Source: JBBQNR01 sp963774075 (GTDB lineage Bacteria > Actinomycetota > Thermoleophilia > Solirubrobacterales > JBBDJG01). From it: DNA of 64,000 bases. The position numbers and the translations under genes were made by a program. The stretch covers positions 871,667 through 935,666 of the forward strand of contig CAVZDP010000003.1 of assembly GCA_963774075.1 (NCBI GenBank), in the 5' to 3' direction. The notes beneath the pieces were generated by a model, which saw nothing but the letters and a program-made list of their open reading frames with translations, ran no database searches and was not told the DNA's origin. Of the stretch, positions 7,816 through 16,568 are shown one piece after another (position 1 is the stretch's first letter; every line of letters begins with the position of its first letter).

Positions 7816-9955
7816 TCTCCTTCTCATCACGCTCCCACCGCTCGCGCAGAAACTTTCGCAGGATGCCCTCGACCTGGACGGCGGCGCTCTGCCAGGTCAT
7901 CGGCGCCACGAACTCGCGCGCCTGCGCGGCGAGGCGCTCGCGACGGTCGGGCGCGTCGAGCAGGTCGATCACCCGCTCGGCGATCGAGATCGGCTGTGGA
8001 TCGGCGAGCGAGATCAGGCGCTCGTCGCGACCGAACACCGACTCCACGCTCGGGTGGCGGACGTCGACGACGGGTAGGCCGCAGGCCATCATCTCCTTCG
8101 GTATCCGCGAGTAGTTCGTCAGCGACAGGACGAGCCCGACCGTGGCGCTGTTGTAGAGGGTTGAGAGCGCGCGCTCGTCCACCACCCCGGCGAACTCGAA
8201 GTCGAAGCCGGCGGTCGGCGGCTCCGTGTCGCCGAAGAGGACGAAGCGCGTGCCGGGCCTGCGTTCGGCGACCTCGGCGAGCGCGAGGATCCCCAGCTCG
8301 GTGCCGCGCCGCGGGGTCACGGGCCGCGCGTAGAACACGACGGTGTCCTGCTCGCGCGCTGCGCCCAGCGCACGGTAGGTGCCGTGGTCGACGCCGAGCT
8401 CGAAGTGGTCCGCGGTGGCGCCGAAACGCGTCTGGAGCCGCTCGGTCAGCCAGGGGCTCGCCGTCACGCACGGATAGCCCATCCGGTAGGTGTAGTCCGC
8501 CCACAGCCACTCCGACGACGCGGGATAGAACTCGGGCTCTAAGTCCTGGACGAGGTACGTCTTCAGCCTGCACCCCGGAAGCGAGGCGAGCGGGTAGGCG
8601 GTCTGCCAGCCCGTTGCGAGGGCAACGTCCGCGCCGTGCCAATCGTCGAAGCCCAGGAATACTCCGGCCCGTAGATCGGCGAAGTTCTCGGACAGCTCAC
8701 GGTGGATCAGCGCAGCGCGGCCACCCATGTGCCCGGCGGGGTCGTGCACCCAGATCGAGCAGGAATGACCTCTGGCCTCCAGCTCCGCGACGATGTTGAA
8801 GATCGTCATGTGGCCGCCGCTGCCGCGCCTGAAAGGCGGGATCACCCATGCGAGGTGAAGAGGGTGATCGTCTGTGTCGCTCGGTGACGGCTTCGCGAGG
8901 GCGGCCGGCTCACTCCGAAAGTAGGACCGCACGTACTCGAAGCGGTGACTCGACGCAGGGACGTGGCGTGCGCGCAGGGCCGCCTGGATGCCCGCCCACC
9001 TCGCCGACCCCCCGCCCCGGCCCTCGAGCGACAGCCGCTCGGCGAGCGAATCGGGCAGGCGCTTCGCCCTGGAGCCGAGAGCGGCGAACGCCGCCCTGCC
9101 GGCGTGGTGCCGAGCCGATCCGAGCGCCTTGGTGAGCTGCCCCCCGCGGCCATGACCCTGCCGCCTCGTGTATTCGACGTCGCGGCGCACCTGAGCGGCG
9201 ATCGTACGCAACGCGCGGCCCGGGGCAGCCGGCTCGACGTGGCCCAAGGTCTCCCGCAGGCCCCGGTACTCGTCGAAGTAGCGCCGCATGAACTCGACGA
9301 AGCCGTAGTCGTGGGCGTGCAGCACACCCGCCTCGGGGACGTAGGCTTTCTTCCAGCCCTTCGCCATCGCGTCGCGCGCGAACGCCTGGTCCTCGGCGTA
9401 CGCGACTTCGCGGAACCGGACGTCCTCCCAGCACGCCCTCGTGACGCAAGAGTTGACGTTCGAGAAGAAGCCTGTGGCCGGGTCGGAGCGGACTTCGGAC
9501 CCGTCGATGCGGACCTCCCCGTTCGGGGCGAACGAGCCGAAGAACTCCTCGAGCTCCCTGGCGATCGCCGGGCTCGTGCCGGGCCTCGGGAGGTGCGGTC
9601 CGAACGCCAGTCCTACGCGCCCATCCGCGTCGAGAGCTGTTGTGAGGCGCTTCAGCCAGAGCTCGCCGGCCGGCGTCGCGTCCTGGGTGAGGAAGGCGAC
9701 GACGTCTCCCCGGGCCTGCTCCATCGCGAGGTTGCGGGTCCTGCCGTGGCCGAACTCCCCCGGCTCGATCACGAGCACCCGCGCGCCGAGCGAGTGCGCG
9801 ATCGCGGGCGAACCGTCCCGCGAGCCCGAGTCGATGACGAGCGTCTCGACCGGAGCGTCAATCCGCTGCCCGGCGACCGCCGCGAGCACCTCCTCCAGGT
9901 AACGGGCGCCGTCCTTCACCGGGACGACGACCGTGACGCCCGCCGCCTCGCTCAT
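7787..9955 (-). CDS. Two-domain glycosyltransferase (GT2 rhamnosyltransferase-like plus WsaF-like)
   Basis: 722 aa. Residues 1-~250 are a GT2 GT-A domain: VTVVVPVKDGARYLEEVL, then LVIDSGSRDGS (nucleotide-sugar binding) and an FGHGRTRN segment typical of rhamnosyltransferases. After a ~100-residue linker, HLAWVIPPFRRGSGGHMTIF begins a GT-B module resembling WsaF-type rhamnosyltransferases. It is translationally coupled (ATGA overlap) to the small coiled-coil gene upstream. Its last residues, roughly TAVGGLSGL and the TAG stop, are encoded by the dispersed repeat at 7760-7815. Rhamnan-type polymer synthesis is inferred. Confidence 0.88.
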   Translation of the reverse strand: MSEAAGVTVVVPVKDGARYLEEVLAAVAGQRIDAPVETLVIDSGSRDGSPAIAHSLGARVLVIEPGEFGHGRTRNLAMEQARGDVVAFLTQDATPAGELWLKRLTTALDADGRVGLAFGPHLPRPGTSPAIARELEEFFGSFAPNGEVRIDGSEVRSDPATGFFSNVNSCVTRACWEDVRFREVAYAEDQAFARDAMAKGWKKAYVPEAGVLHAHDYGFVEFMRRYFDEYRGLRETLGHVEPAAPGRALRTIAAQVRRDVEYTRRQGHGRGGQLTKALGSARHHAGRAAFAALGSRAKRLPDSLAERLSLEGRGGGSARWAGIQAALRARHVPASSHRFEYVRSYFRSEPAALAKPSPSDTDDHPLHLAWVIPPFRRGSGGHMTIFNIVAELEARGHSCSIWVHDPAGHMGGRAALIHRELSENFADLRAGVFLGFDDWHGADVALATGWQTAYPLASLPGCRLKTYLVQDLEPEFYPASSEWLWADYTYRMGYPCVTASPWLTERLQTRFGATADHFELGVDHGTYRALGAAREQDTVVFYARPVTPRRGTELGILALAEVAERRPGTRFVLFGDTEPPTAGFDFEFAGVVDERALSTLYNSATVGLVLSLTNYSRIPKEMMACGLPVVDVRHPSVESVFGRDERLISLADPQPISIAERVIDLLDAPDRRERLAAQAREFVAPMTWQSAAVQVEGILRKFLRERWERDEKETAVGGLSGL

Positions 9956-10293
9956 CCCGGCCGGCCGGTGAGCCGCCGCAGAGCGCGGACGAGGAGCCGC
10001 AGGGCCTCGAAGGCGATCCTGAGCGGCCTGCGCCGCATCAGGCCGTCGAGGTCGATCCGCGAGCGCTCGAGCCAGTAGAGCTGCCGCTCGAGGCGCGCCA
10101 TCTCGCTGGAGCGCCGCGCCCTCAGCTCGAAGAGCTCGCGCTCGGTCTCGGCGAGCGCCTCTCGCGTAGCTGCCAGCTCCGCCTGGAGCTCCTGAACCCT
10201 CTGAGCGTCGCCGGGGGTCTGGCCGGCTTCCTCGCCCGGCGGCGCATCGGCGGCCTCGCTGCGCCCGGGGCTCGCCTGGCCTCTTGGCGTCAC
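9952..10293 (-). CDS. Small coiled-coil protein coupled to a glycosyltransferase
   Basis: 113 aa from GTG 10293. The frame is open further upstream to 10932, but that part lies antisense to the LuxR-type gene and has no protein-like pattern. Residues ~30-80 form a charged coiled coil (VQELQAELAATREALAETE), followed by a basic, amphipathic C-terminus (LRIAFEALRLLVRALRRL) that could contact the membrane. The stop overlaps the glycosyltransferase start (ATGA). Small coiled-coil partners are common in polysaccharide clusters as scaffolds or length regulators; that role here is only inference. Confidence 0.6.
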   Translation of the reverse strand: MTPRGQASPGRSEAADAPPGEEAGQTPGDAQRVQELQAELAATREALAETERELFELRARRSSEMARLERQLYWLERSRIDLDGLMRRRPLRIAFEALRLLVRALRRLTGRPG

Positions 10294-10389
10294 GCGGCGG
10301 ACGGTAGCACCCGTACTGCGGGTGACACTGGGGTTGCGGCCGGCCCCGCGGGCGTCAGGGACCGACCGCCGCCTGCCGACGAAGGTCTG

Positions 10390-11112
10390 GTGAGGAGCAC
10401 CGGCGGGCCGCCGGCGGGCCGCCCGGCCGCGCCGGACGGCCGCATAGAAGTCTTGATCGTGTGCCGGGCCGAGCTCTTGCAGCTCGGCCTCGAGCGCCTG
10501 CTCGCGCGTGCCCCGGATCTCAAGGTGTTCACGTACACGCGGGTGCCCGCCGCCGCCGGAGCCGCCCGCGAGGACGGTGCGCACGGCATGGGCAGGGCCG
10601 CCGGAGCGGGTCGGGTGCGCCGGGTAGCGCTCCTGAGCGACCGCCAGCTCCCCGACGCCGCCGCGGAGTGCGAGCTGATCCGCGCTACGTTCGCCGACGA
10701 GGTCGTCCTGCTCTCGAGCCGGCCCGACATGGACGTGCTGGTCGGCTGCATGGCCGCGGACGCCCAAGCCTTCGTGATGGAAGGAGATTCGCCTCCGGTG
10801 CTTCTGGCGGCGATCCGAGCCGCGGCCGCCGGCCGCACCTACGTCGGTCAGCGCACCCTCGATCTGCTCGTTGACTGGCTCGCCCAGCGGGAGCGCGCCC
10901 GCGGAGGGGCGGTCGCGCGCGCCGGCGACCACCGCCTGCTGCGCCTGCTCGCCGCGGGGCGCACGACCGCGGACATTGCCGAGCTACTCGGAATCGCGCC
11001 GAAGACCGTGCGCAACCGAACCTCGCGCCTCTACCGCAGGCTCGGCGTGCACTCGCGGGCTGCGGCGGTGCGCGTAGCCGAGCAGCGCGGGCTGCTCGAC
11101 GGCGCCGACTAG
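10390..11112 (+). CDS. LuxR-type response regulator with atypical receiver
   Basis: 240 aa, GTG start. The C-terminal ~60 residues are a LuxR/NarL helix-turn-helix (RLLAAGRTTADIAELLGIAPKTVRNR then LYRRLGVHSR). The N-terminal domain has receiver topology (IEVLIVCRAELLQLGLERLL), but the acidic pair expected after the first strand is replaced by Cys-Arg and the conserved Lys near FVMEGD by Glu; an Asp remains at SDRQLP. This suggests phosphorylation-independent or altered control. No sensor kinase is adjacent. Its target is unknown; the neighbouring polysaccharide and secreted-protein genes are candidates. Confidence 0.8.
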   Translation: MRSTGGPPAGRPAAPDGRIEVLIVCRAELLQLGLERLLARAPDLKVFTYTRVPAAAGAAREDGAHGMGRAAGAGRVRRVALLSDRQLPDAAAECELIRATFADEVVLLSSRPDMDVLVGCMAADAQAFVMEGDSPPVLLAAIRAAAAGRTYVGQRTLDLLVDWLAQRERARGGAVARAGDHRLLRLLAAGRTTADIAELLGIAPKTVRNRTSRLYRRLGVHSRAAAVRVAEQRGLLDGAD

Positions 11113-11125
11113 CTCGCCCGGGCAG

Positions 11126-11620
11126 TCAGCGCGCTTTGCGCGCCGGCACGTCGAGCGATCCCGGGCCGTAGTCGATCTCGACCGCGGTTCTCGGCCCCGG
11201 TGGGTCGTGCCAGGAGACCGTGAACGGCACCTTGTTCCCCGGCGCGACCTCCGCCTCGAGCCCGATCCGGCGGCGCTCCTCGTCCGGATAGCGGCCGGGA
11301 CCGCTTCCCGGCCCGCGGCCGTAGGGATAGAGCGAGTGCACGTAGGCCGGCACGAATGTCGCGACGGACTCGAGCTTGCGCCCGTCCGCGTCGAGCACGC
11401 GCACGTCGGCCGCCTTCATGGTCAACTTCTCGAGCCCTTCGTTCTTCACCTCACCGCGCAGGATGCGATCGCGCGGCAGCGTCGGCGGCACGAGCAGGCG
11501 CGGCTCCTTCTCCCACACGAGCTTCGCCGAGCGACCGACGGCCTCGTCGTCTCCGCCGCAGCCGGCCGCCGCCAGCGCAAGCGCCGCGAATGCGGCGGCG
11601 GTCGCCGCTCGCTGCCTCAT
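11126..11620 (-). CDS. Predicted lipoprotein
   Basis: 164 aa. A short signal peptide ends in a lipobox (LALAAAGCGGDD), with Cys about residue 21 as the lipidation site. The rest resembles a small extracellular beta-sandwich of the kind that carries a conserved LRGEVKNEG strand and ends with a VPFTVSWHD strand. It resembles DUF4352-like or Ig-like lipoproteins of Actinobacteria, but I cannot assign a family. It is convergent with the LuxR-type gene, 13 bp away, and same-strand with the beta-helix gene upstream. Confidence 0.75.
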   Translation of the reverse strand: MRQRAATAAAFAALALAAAGCGGDDEAVGRSAKLVWEKEPRLLVPPTLPRDRILRGEVKNEGLEKLTMKAADVRVLDADGRKLESVATFVPAYVHSLYPYGRGPGSGPGRYPDEERRRIGLEAEVAPGNKVPFTVSWHDPPGPRTAVEIDYGPGSLDVPARKAR

Positions 11621-11642
11621 GCGTTGACGTTATCGCGCTGGG

Positions 11643-13376
11643 CTAGTTCGGCTCCGGCCTGGGAGTGAACCAGTCGCAGCCCGGCGGGTTCGGGTTCTCG
11701 GGACTCCACGTCGCGCAGGGAACGAGGAAGCCCTGCTTCTCGCTGTTTCCGGGCCGGAAGAGGTCGATCCCCGGGCAGTCCGGCAGCAGCGGCGCCGCCG
11801 GGTCGCTCGTGGGCTGCGCCCCCGAGGGGCCCTGGTTGCGATCGCTACCCGACTGCACCCAGCAGTTGCCGAGCACCGAGTCGTTGTCCACGCAGCCAGA
11901 CTCCTCCTCCACGCAGTCCTGGCCCTCCTCCTCGTCCCACCAGAAGTCGGTGCCGTTGACGTCACGCGTGCCCTGGCACTGGGTGAAGTCGACGAGGCTC
12001 GGGTTCAGCGTGCTCGGGCGCACTCCGAGACAGTTGTCCTGGTAGCGGTTGTTGCCCGAGGTGTCGTAGGTCTTGGCGGGGTCCTGCTCGTCGCGCAGGG
12101 CCGCCGGGACCCAGAACTGCATAGTGCCGTTGCGCCAGTTGTTGAAGATGTAGTTGTCCTCGACCAGGTTCGCGTTACCACCCGCGATCAGGAGCCCGGT
12201 GCCCAGCGGAACCCCGAACGTCGGGCAGACCAAATCCGGCTCCCGCTCGGACCACGGCACCGTCGCGCAGTAGACGTCCCGCTCCTCGGTGTAGATGTCG
12301 AAGTTGTTGTCGTAGATCAGGTTCTCGGACCACTTCGAGTTGTCCTGGGGCATGCCAGGGTGGCCGCCGTTGAAGGAGTCGACGGTCACTCCGGTGGCGT
12401 TGTCGTGCAGTCGGTTACGTTGGAACCACGTGCCGTTCCCGGCCGTGCCCGAGGTGCCGATCGTGTTGTGGTGCGAGTCGCAGTTGCGGACGATGATCCC
12501 GTAGACGTGGCCGTGCGCGTCCGGCTGGCCATGGCGCCCGTTCGGCCCCGACCCGGGGTAAACGCCGGAGTCGCCGCTGTGCGACGTCTCGCAGTTCTCG
12601 TAGATGCCGTGGTCGGACGCGAACGAGAGGATCGCGTACTCGCGGCTGTAGCGCGAGATGATCCCGTCGAACCGGAACCCGTTCGTCTCGAGCACGTAGA
12701 CGTTGTTGAAGTCCGAGAACTCGACGTAGAAGTTCTTGAGGAAGACGCCGTCCGCGCGGTCGGCGCGGATGACGTTGAGCGCGGTCCTCTCACCCTCGAT
12801 CCGCACGTCCATCGGATCGTCGCCCGTGCCCTCGATCTGGATGTTGCATTTCGCGTCGCAGAGGCGGTTGTCGTTGGTGTCGCCGAGGATGGCGATCAGG
12901 TTCTGCGCGTGGGGGCATTGCCGGTGCTCGTCGTAGGTGAGCGCGAAGTCGCCGGCCTGGGTGCGCGCGTAGACGTCCTCGCAGCCGGCGGGCGCCGGAC
13001 CGCGGCTCGGCTCCTCGCGGTAGAGGCCCGGCAGCACCTGGATGCGGGCCCCGTTTCCGGCCGCGTTCACCGCGGCCTGGATGTGGCTGAAGCCGCACTT
13101 CTTCAAGAGCTTTGTGTTCTCTTTGCGGATGGCGGAGTTGCGGATCTGGTTGATCCGCTGCCTCGAGTCCGGCTTGCAGACGACGAGGCTGGGCCCGCTC
13201 GTCCTGTAGGTGGGGAAATCGCCCTGGTTCCAGTCCGGGAAGAAGGTCTCGCGCTCGGCGTGCGCGCCGGCGGTCGACGGCATGCAGAGCGCAGCGACGA
13301 GTGCTGCGGTGGCAAGCAACAGCAGCGCGAGCCTCGACGACGAAGACGAGTAGCGCCTGACGGCAATGGACCTCAT
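11643..13376 (-). CDS. Secreted right-handed beta-helix (pectate-lyase-like) protein
   Basis: 577 aa from ATG 13376, chosen because GGGAGGA lies 8 nt upstream and because it begins a clean signal peptide (RLALLLLATAALVAALC then STAGAHA). The mature part has CGFSHIQAAVNAAGNGARIQVLPG, the opening of many parallel beta-helix proteins, then repeated strands (NNVYVLETNGFRFDG, HGIYENCETSHS, NCDSHHNT). No canonical lyase catalytic set was recognised, so activity is open; it may bind or cleave extracellular polysaccharide. Many Asn/Asp turns and several Cys suggest a rigid exported fold. Confidence 0.82.
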   Translation of the reverse strand: MRSIAVRRYSSSSSRLALLLLATAALVAALCMPSTAGAHAERETFFPDWNQGDFPTYRTSGPSLVVCKPDSRQRINQIRNSAIRKENTKLLKKCGFSHIQAAVNAAGNGARIQVLPGLYREEPSRGPAPAGCEDVYARTQAGDFALTYDEHRQCPHAQNLIAILGDTNDNRLCDAKCNIQIEGTGDDPMDVRIEGERTALNVIRADRADGVFLKNFYVEFSDFNNVYVLETNGFRFDGIISRYSREYAILSFASDHGIYENCETSHSGDSGVYPGSGPNGRHGQPDAHGHVYGIIVRNCDSHHNTIGTSGTAGNGTWFQRNRLHDNATGVTVDSFNGGHPGMPQDNSKWSENLIYDNNFDIYTEERDVYCATVPWSEREPDLVCPTFGVPLGTGLLIAGGNANLVEDNYIFNNWRNGTMQFWVPAALRDEQDPAKTYDTSGNNRYQDNCLGVRPSTLNPSLVDFTQCQGTRDVNGTDFWWDEEEGQDCVEEESGCVDNDSVLGNCWVQSGSDRNQGPSGAQPTSDPAAPLLPDCPGIDLFRPGNSEKQGFLVPCATWSPENPNPPGCDWFTPRPEPN

Positions 13377-13591
13377 CGAGTTCCTCCCCGGTGACTGGAC
13401 GCCCCGAGCGTCCATATGAAAATGCGACGTTGCGACGAGCAAGCCGCCGCGAGCGCCATCTTAGCGCGCGCCGGTGGATGTGCAAGGCCTCCCGACCCAC
13501 TACCCAACGGCCAGGGCACTTCCACCGCGGCTTTTATTCGGCTACAGTTCCGGGGCTTCTAGTCAAGTCAGCCGTCGGGGGAGGATTCGGG

Positions 13592-16417
13592 ATGTCATCG
13601 GCTGCTCGGCGATTCGTTCTGCTCTTCGTGGTCGCCGTGCTCGCGTGCTCGTTTGGGCTTGCGCCCAGCGCGCTTGCCGCGGCCGAGCCCTACCAGGAGG
13701 GCGATCACCTCGGCTTTCGCAACATCCTCCCGCCCGGCACGAACGGGCACGAAAACGTGACCGACGCGGCGCAGTTCCTCGGCCTGGGCGTCTACCCGCC
13801 CCACTGGGTCGACCAGGCCGAGATGTACGGCGACCTGGTGTACGAGTCGCCTGGCGTGACGCCGGCGCAGGTGGATCAATTCTTCAAGGATGCCAGCTTC
13901 GGCGTGGCGCCCGGGAACGTGGCGCGCACCTACAGCCCGCCGCTTCGCCCGGGCGTCGTGATCGAGCGCGACGGCTCATTCGGGGTCGCCCACGTCTACG
14001 GCGAGACGCGCTCGGACACCATCTACGGCGCCGGCTACATCGGGGCCGAGGACCGCCTCTTCTTCATGGACGTGCTCCGCCACGCCGGCCGCGCGCAGCT
14101 CTCGGACTTCGCCGGCGGCTCGAACAAGGCGATGGACGAGGAGCAGTGGCAGGGCGCGCCTTACACCGAGGCCGACCTCCAGCAGCAGGCCGACCAGCTC
14201 GACGACCTCTACGGGGCGGACGGCGCTCAGGTCCAGCAGGACTCGCTCGACTACATCGCCGGCGTCAACGCGTACATCACCGAGGCCCGCATCAACCCGA
14301 CCAAGATGCCGGCCGAGTACGCCGCGATCGGCAAGCCGCTGCTCGACTTCCAGCCCACGGACATCATCGCGACAGCGTCGCTGGTCGGCGGCATCTTCGG
14401 CAAGGGCGGCGGCGGCGAGGTCGCGAGCGCGCAGATCCTCAACGCGGCCCGCAAGCGCTTCGGCCCGCGGGCGGGGGAGGCGGCGTGGCAGGACTTCCGC
14501 CGCGCCGAGGACCCCGAGGCGCCAACGACCGTTCAGGGAACCTCGTTCCAGTACCAGGTCCCGCGGGGGATCCAGAGCCGCGCGGTCGCGATCCCCGATC
14601 CGGGCTCGGTCGTCGGTCCCGGCGGCACGGGAGCGTCGTCGGCCGCGATGTCCGCCTCGGCGAGCGGAGCGCTGCCCCCACGCCGCGCCTCTGCCGGCCG
14701 CCGGAGCGACAAGAGCAAGGGTCTCATCTCGCTGCCTCGCAGCGCCTCGAACGCGTTGCTCGTGTCGGGCCAGCACACCGACAGCGGGCGTCCAGTGGCA
14801 GTCATGGGACCGCAGGTCTCCTACTTCATCCCCGAGATCCTGATGGAGCAGGACCTCCATTGCCTGGGCGATTGCGGGGGCGCTCCCGACATCGACGCGC
14901 GCGGCGCCTCGTTCCCCGGCGTCAGCCCGTACGTGCTGCTCGGCAGAGGACCGGACTTCGCCTGGTCCGCCACCTCGGCCGGCCAGGACATCATCGACAC
15001 CTTCGCCGAGGAGCTGTGCGAGACGGACGGCTCGGAGCCGACGGTCGACTCCGACCACTATCTGTACCAAGGGCAGTGCGTCGCGATGGAGGTGCTGGAG
15101 CGCACGAACATCGTCACACCAAACCCGGCCGACCCATGCGGCGGAAGCGGGCAGACGGCGTGCGGCCCTTACACGATCACGTCCTTCCGCACGGTGCACG
15201 GCATCGTCAATGCGCGTGGCACGGTGCGCGGCAAGCCGGTGGCGTTCGCGCGCCAGCGCTCGACGTACATGCACGAAGTGGACTCGGCGCGCGGGTTCGT
15301 CGACCTGAACTCACCGGAGCGGGTCTCAAACGCGCAGGAGTTCCAGCAGGCCGCGCACAAGATCGGCTTCACCTTCAACTGGTTCTACGCCGACGACCGC
15401 GACATCGCCTACTTCAACTCCGGCGACAATCCGGTCCGGGCGCGAGGCGTAGACCCCAACTTCCCCGCCTGGGGAACCGGCCAGTGGGACTGGCAGGGCT
15501 TCGACCCGGCCACCCGCACGGCCGACTACACGCCGTTCTCGCAGCACCCGCGCCTCATCAACCAGCCTTTCATGACCTCCTGGAACAACAAGCAGGCTCC
15601 CGGCTACCGCGCCGCCGACGACAACTTCGCCTACGGCCCCGTCCACCGCTCGCTTTCGCTCGACCGGCGCATCCAGAGCCGGATCACGAGTGGCGACACG
15701 TTCGCACTGAACGAGCTCGTGGACGCGATGGAGGACGCCGGCACGGTGGACCTGCGGGCGGCCGAGGTGCTTCCGTACATGCTGGACGTCCTCGGCACGT
15801 CCGGCGGGTCGGAGATCCAGGTTGCCGCGCAGACGCTCGGCGACTGGGTCGCCTCCGGCGCTCATCGCCGTGATCTCGACCAGAACGGCGTCTACGACCA
15901 CACTCAGGCGGTCCAGATCATGGACGCCTGGTGGCCGCGGGCGCTTCAGGCCGCCTTCCAGCCCTCGCTTGGGCAGGAGCTCTTCGACTCGCTCCGCAGC
16001 ATGATCCACTTCGACGACGACCCCAATACGGGCAGCGGCTACCACGCCGGCAGCGCCTACATCGACGGCTGGTACGGCTACCTGCAGAAGGACCTGCGGC
16101 GCCTGCTCGGGCTGCCGGTGCAGGGCACCTTCTCCCGGGTCTACTGCGGCGGCGGCAGCCTCACCGCCTGCAGGAACGCGCTCCGCCAATCGCTTCGGGA
16201 CGCGCTCGATGTCCCGGCCACGACGCTCTACGACGAGGACCCCGTCGCAGCGGGCGTCCAGCGGGCCGACACCTGCCCGCCGGCGAACAGCGATCAGTGG
16301 TGCTGGGATTCCGTGCGCTTCCGCCCGATCGGGGCCGTGACCCATCCGACCTTTCACTGGATCAACCGGCCGACGTTCCAGCAGGCTGTGGACATCCAAG
16401 GACACCGCCCGCGTTGA
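13592..16417 (+). CDS. Secreted penicillin-acylase-family (Ntn) hydrolase
   Basis: 941 aa. ATG 13592 follows GGGGGAGGA and starts a signal peptide ending at SALAAAEPY. Penicillin amidase family: alpha-subunit motif RDGSFGVAHVYGETRSDTIYGAGY, linker about residues 330-380, and the likely autoproteolytic nucleophile Ser386 in SASNALLVSG, followed by VAVMGPQVSY as in family beta subunits. HEVDSARGFVDLNSP and NWFYADDRDIAYF match beta-subunit blocks. Members cleave amide bonds of beta-lactams, acyl-homoserine lactones or other acyl amides; the substrate is unknown. The linker holds a low-complexity Ala/Ser run. It diverges from the beta-helix gene across a 215-bp promoter region. Confidence 0.9.
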   Translation: MSSAARRFVLLFVVAVLACSFGLAPSALAAAEPYQEGDHLGFRNILPPGTNGHENVTDAAQFLGLGVYPPHWVDQAEMYGDLVYESPGVTPAQVDQFFKDASFGVAPGNVARTYSPPLRPGVVIERDGSFGVAHVYGETRSDTIYGAGYIGAEDRLFFMDVLRHAGRAQLSDFAGGSNKAMDEEQWQGAPYTEADLQQQADQLDDLYGADGAQVQQDSLDYIAGVNAYITEARINPTKMPAEYAAIGKPLLDFQPTDIIATASLVGGIFGKGGGGEVASAQILNAARKRFGPRAGEAAWQDFRRAEDPEAPTTVQGTSFQYQVPRGIQSRAVAIPDPGSVVGPGGTGASSAAMSASASGALPPRRASAGRRSDKSKGLISLPRSASNALLVSGQHTDSGRPVAVMGPQVSYFIPEILMEQDLHCLGDCGGAPDIDARGASFPGVSPYVLLGRGPDFAWSATSAGQDIIDTFAEELCETDGSEPTVDSDHYLYQGQCVAMEVLERTNIVTPNPADPCGGSGQTACGPYTITSFRTVHGIVNARGTVRGKPVAFARQRSTYMHEVDSARGFVDLNSPERVSNAQEFQQAAHKIGFTFNWFYADDRDIAYFNSGDNPVRARGVDPNFPAWGTGQWDWQGFDPATRTADYTPFSQHPRLINQPFMTSWNNKQAPGYRAADDNFAYGPVHRSLSLDRRIQSRITSGDTFALNELVDAMEDAGTVDLRAAEVLPYMLDVLGTSGGSEIQVAAQTLGDWVASGAHRRDLDQNGVYDHTQAVQIMDAWWPRALQAAFQPSLGQELFDSLRSMIHFDDDPNTGSGYHAGSAYIDGWYGYLQKDLRRLLGLPVQGTFSRVYCGGGSLTACRNALRQSLRDALDVPATTLYDEDPVAAGVQRADTCPPANSDQWCWDSVRFRPIGAVTHPTFHWINRPTFQQAVDIQGHRPR

Positions 16418-16568
16418 GGATGCTGCGCCAGAGCATCGCAGCCGGCAGAGGGGGGGCGCTGCGAAAAGCCACCTCTTGCCGGCGCAGATCGCCTAGTCTG
16501 GGCCTTAGGCTAGGGACACCGTTGGCGTTGGGGCTGGCGCGCTCCGCTGCCGCGAGGGGAGGTATGCA

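Noticed and set aside
10294..10932. Long N-terminal extension of the coiled-coil gene
   Set aside because: Antisense to the LuxR-type gene and of low-complexity composition.
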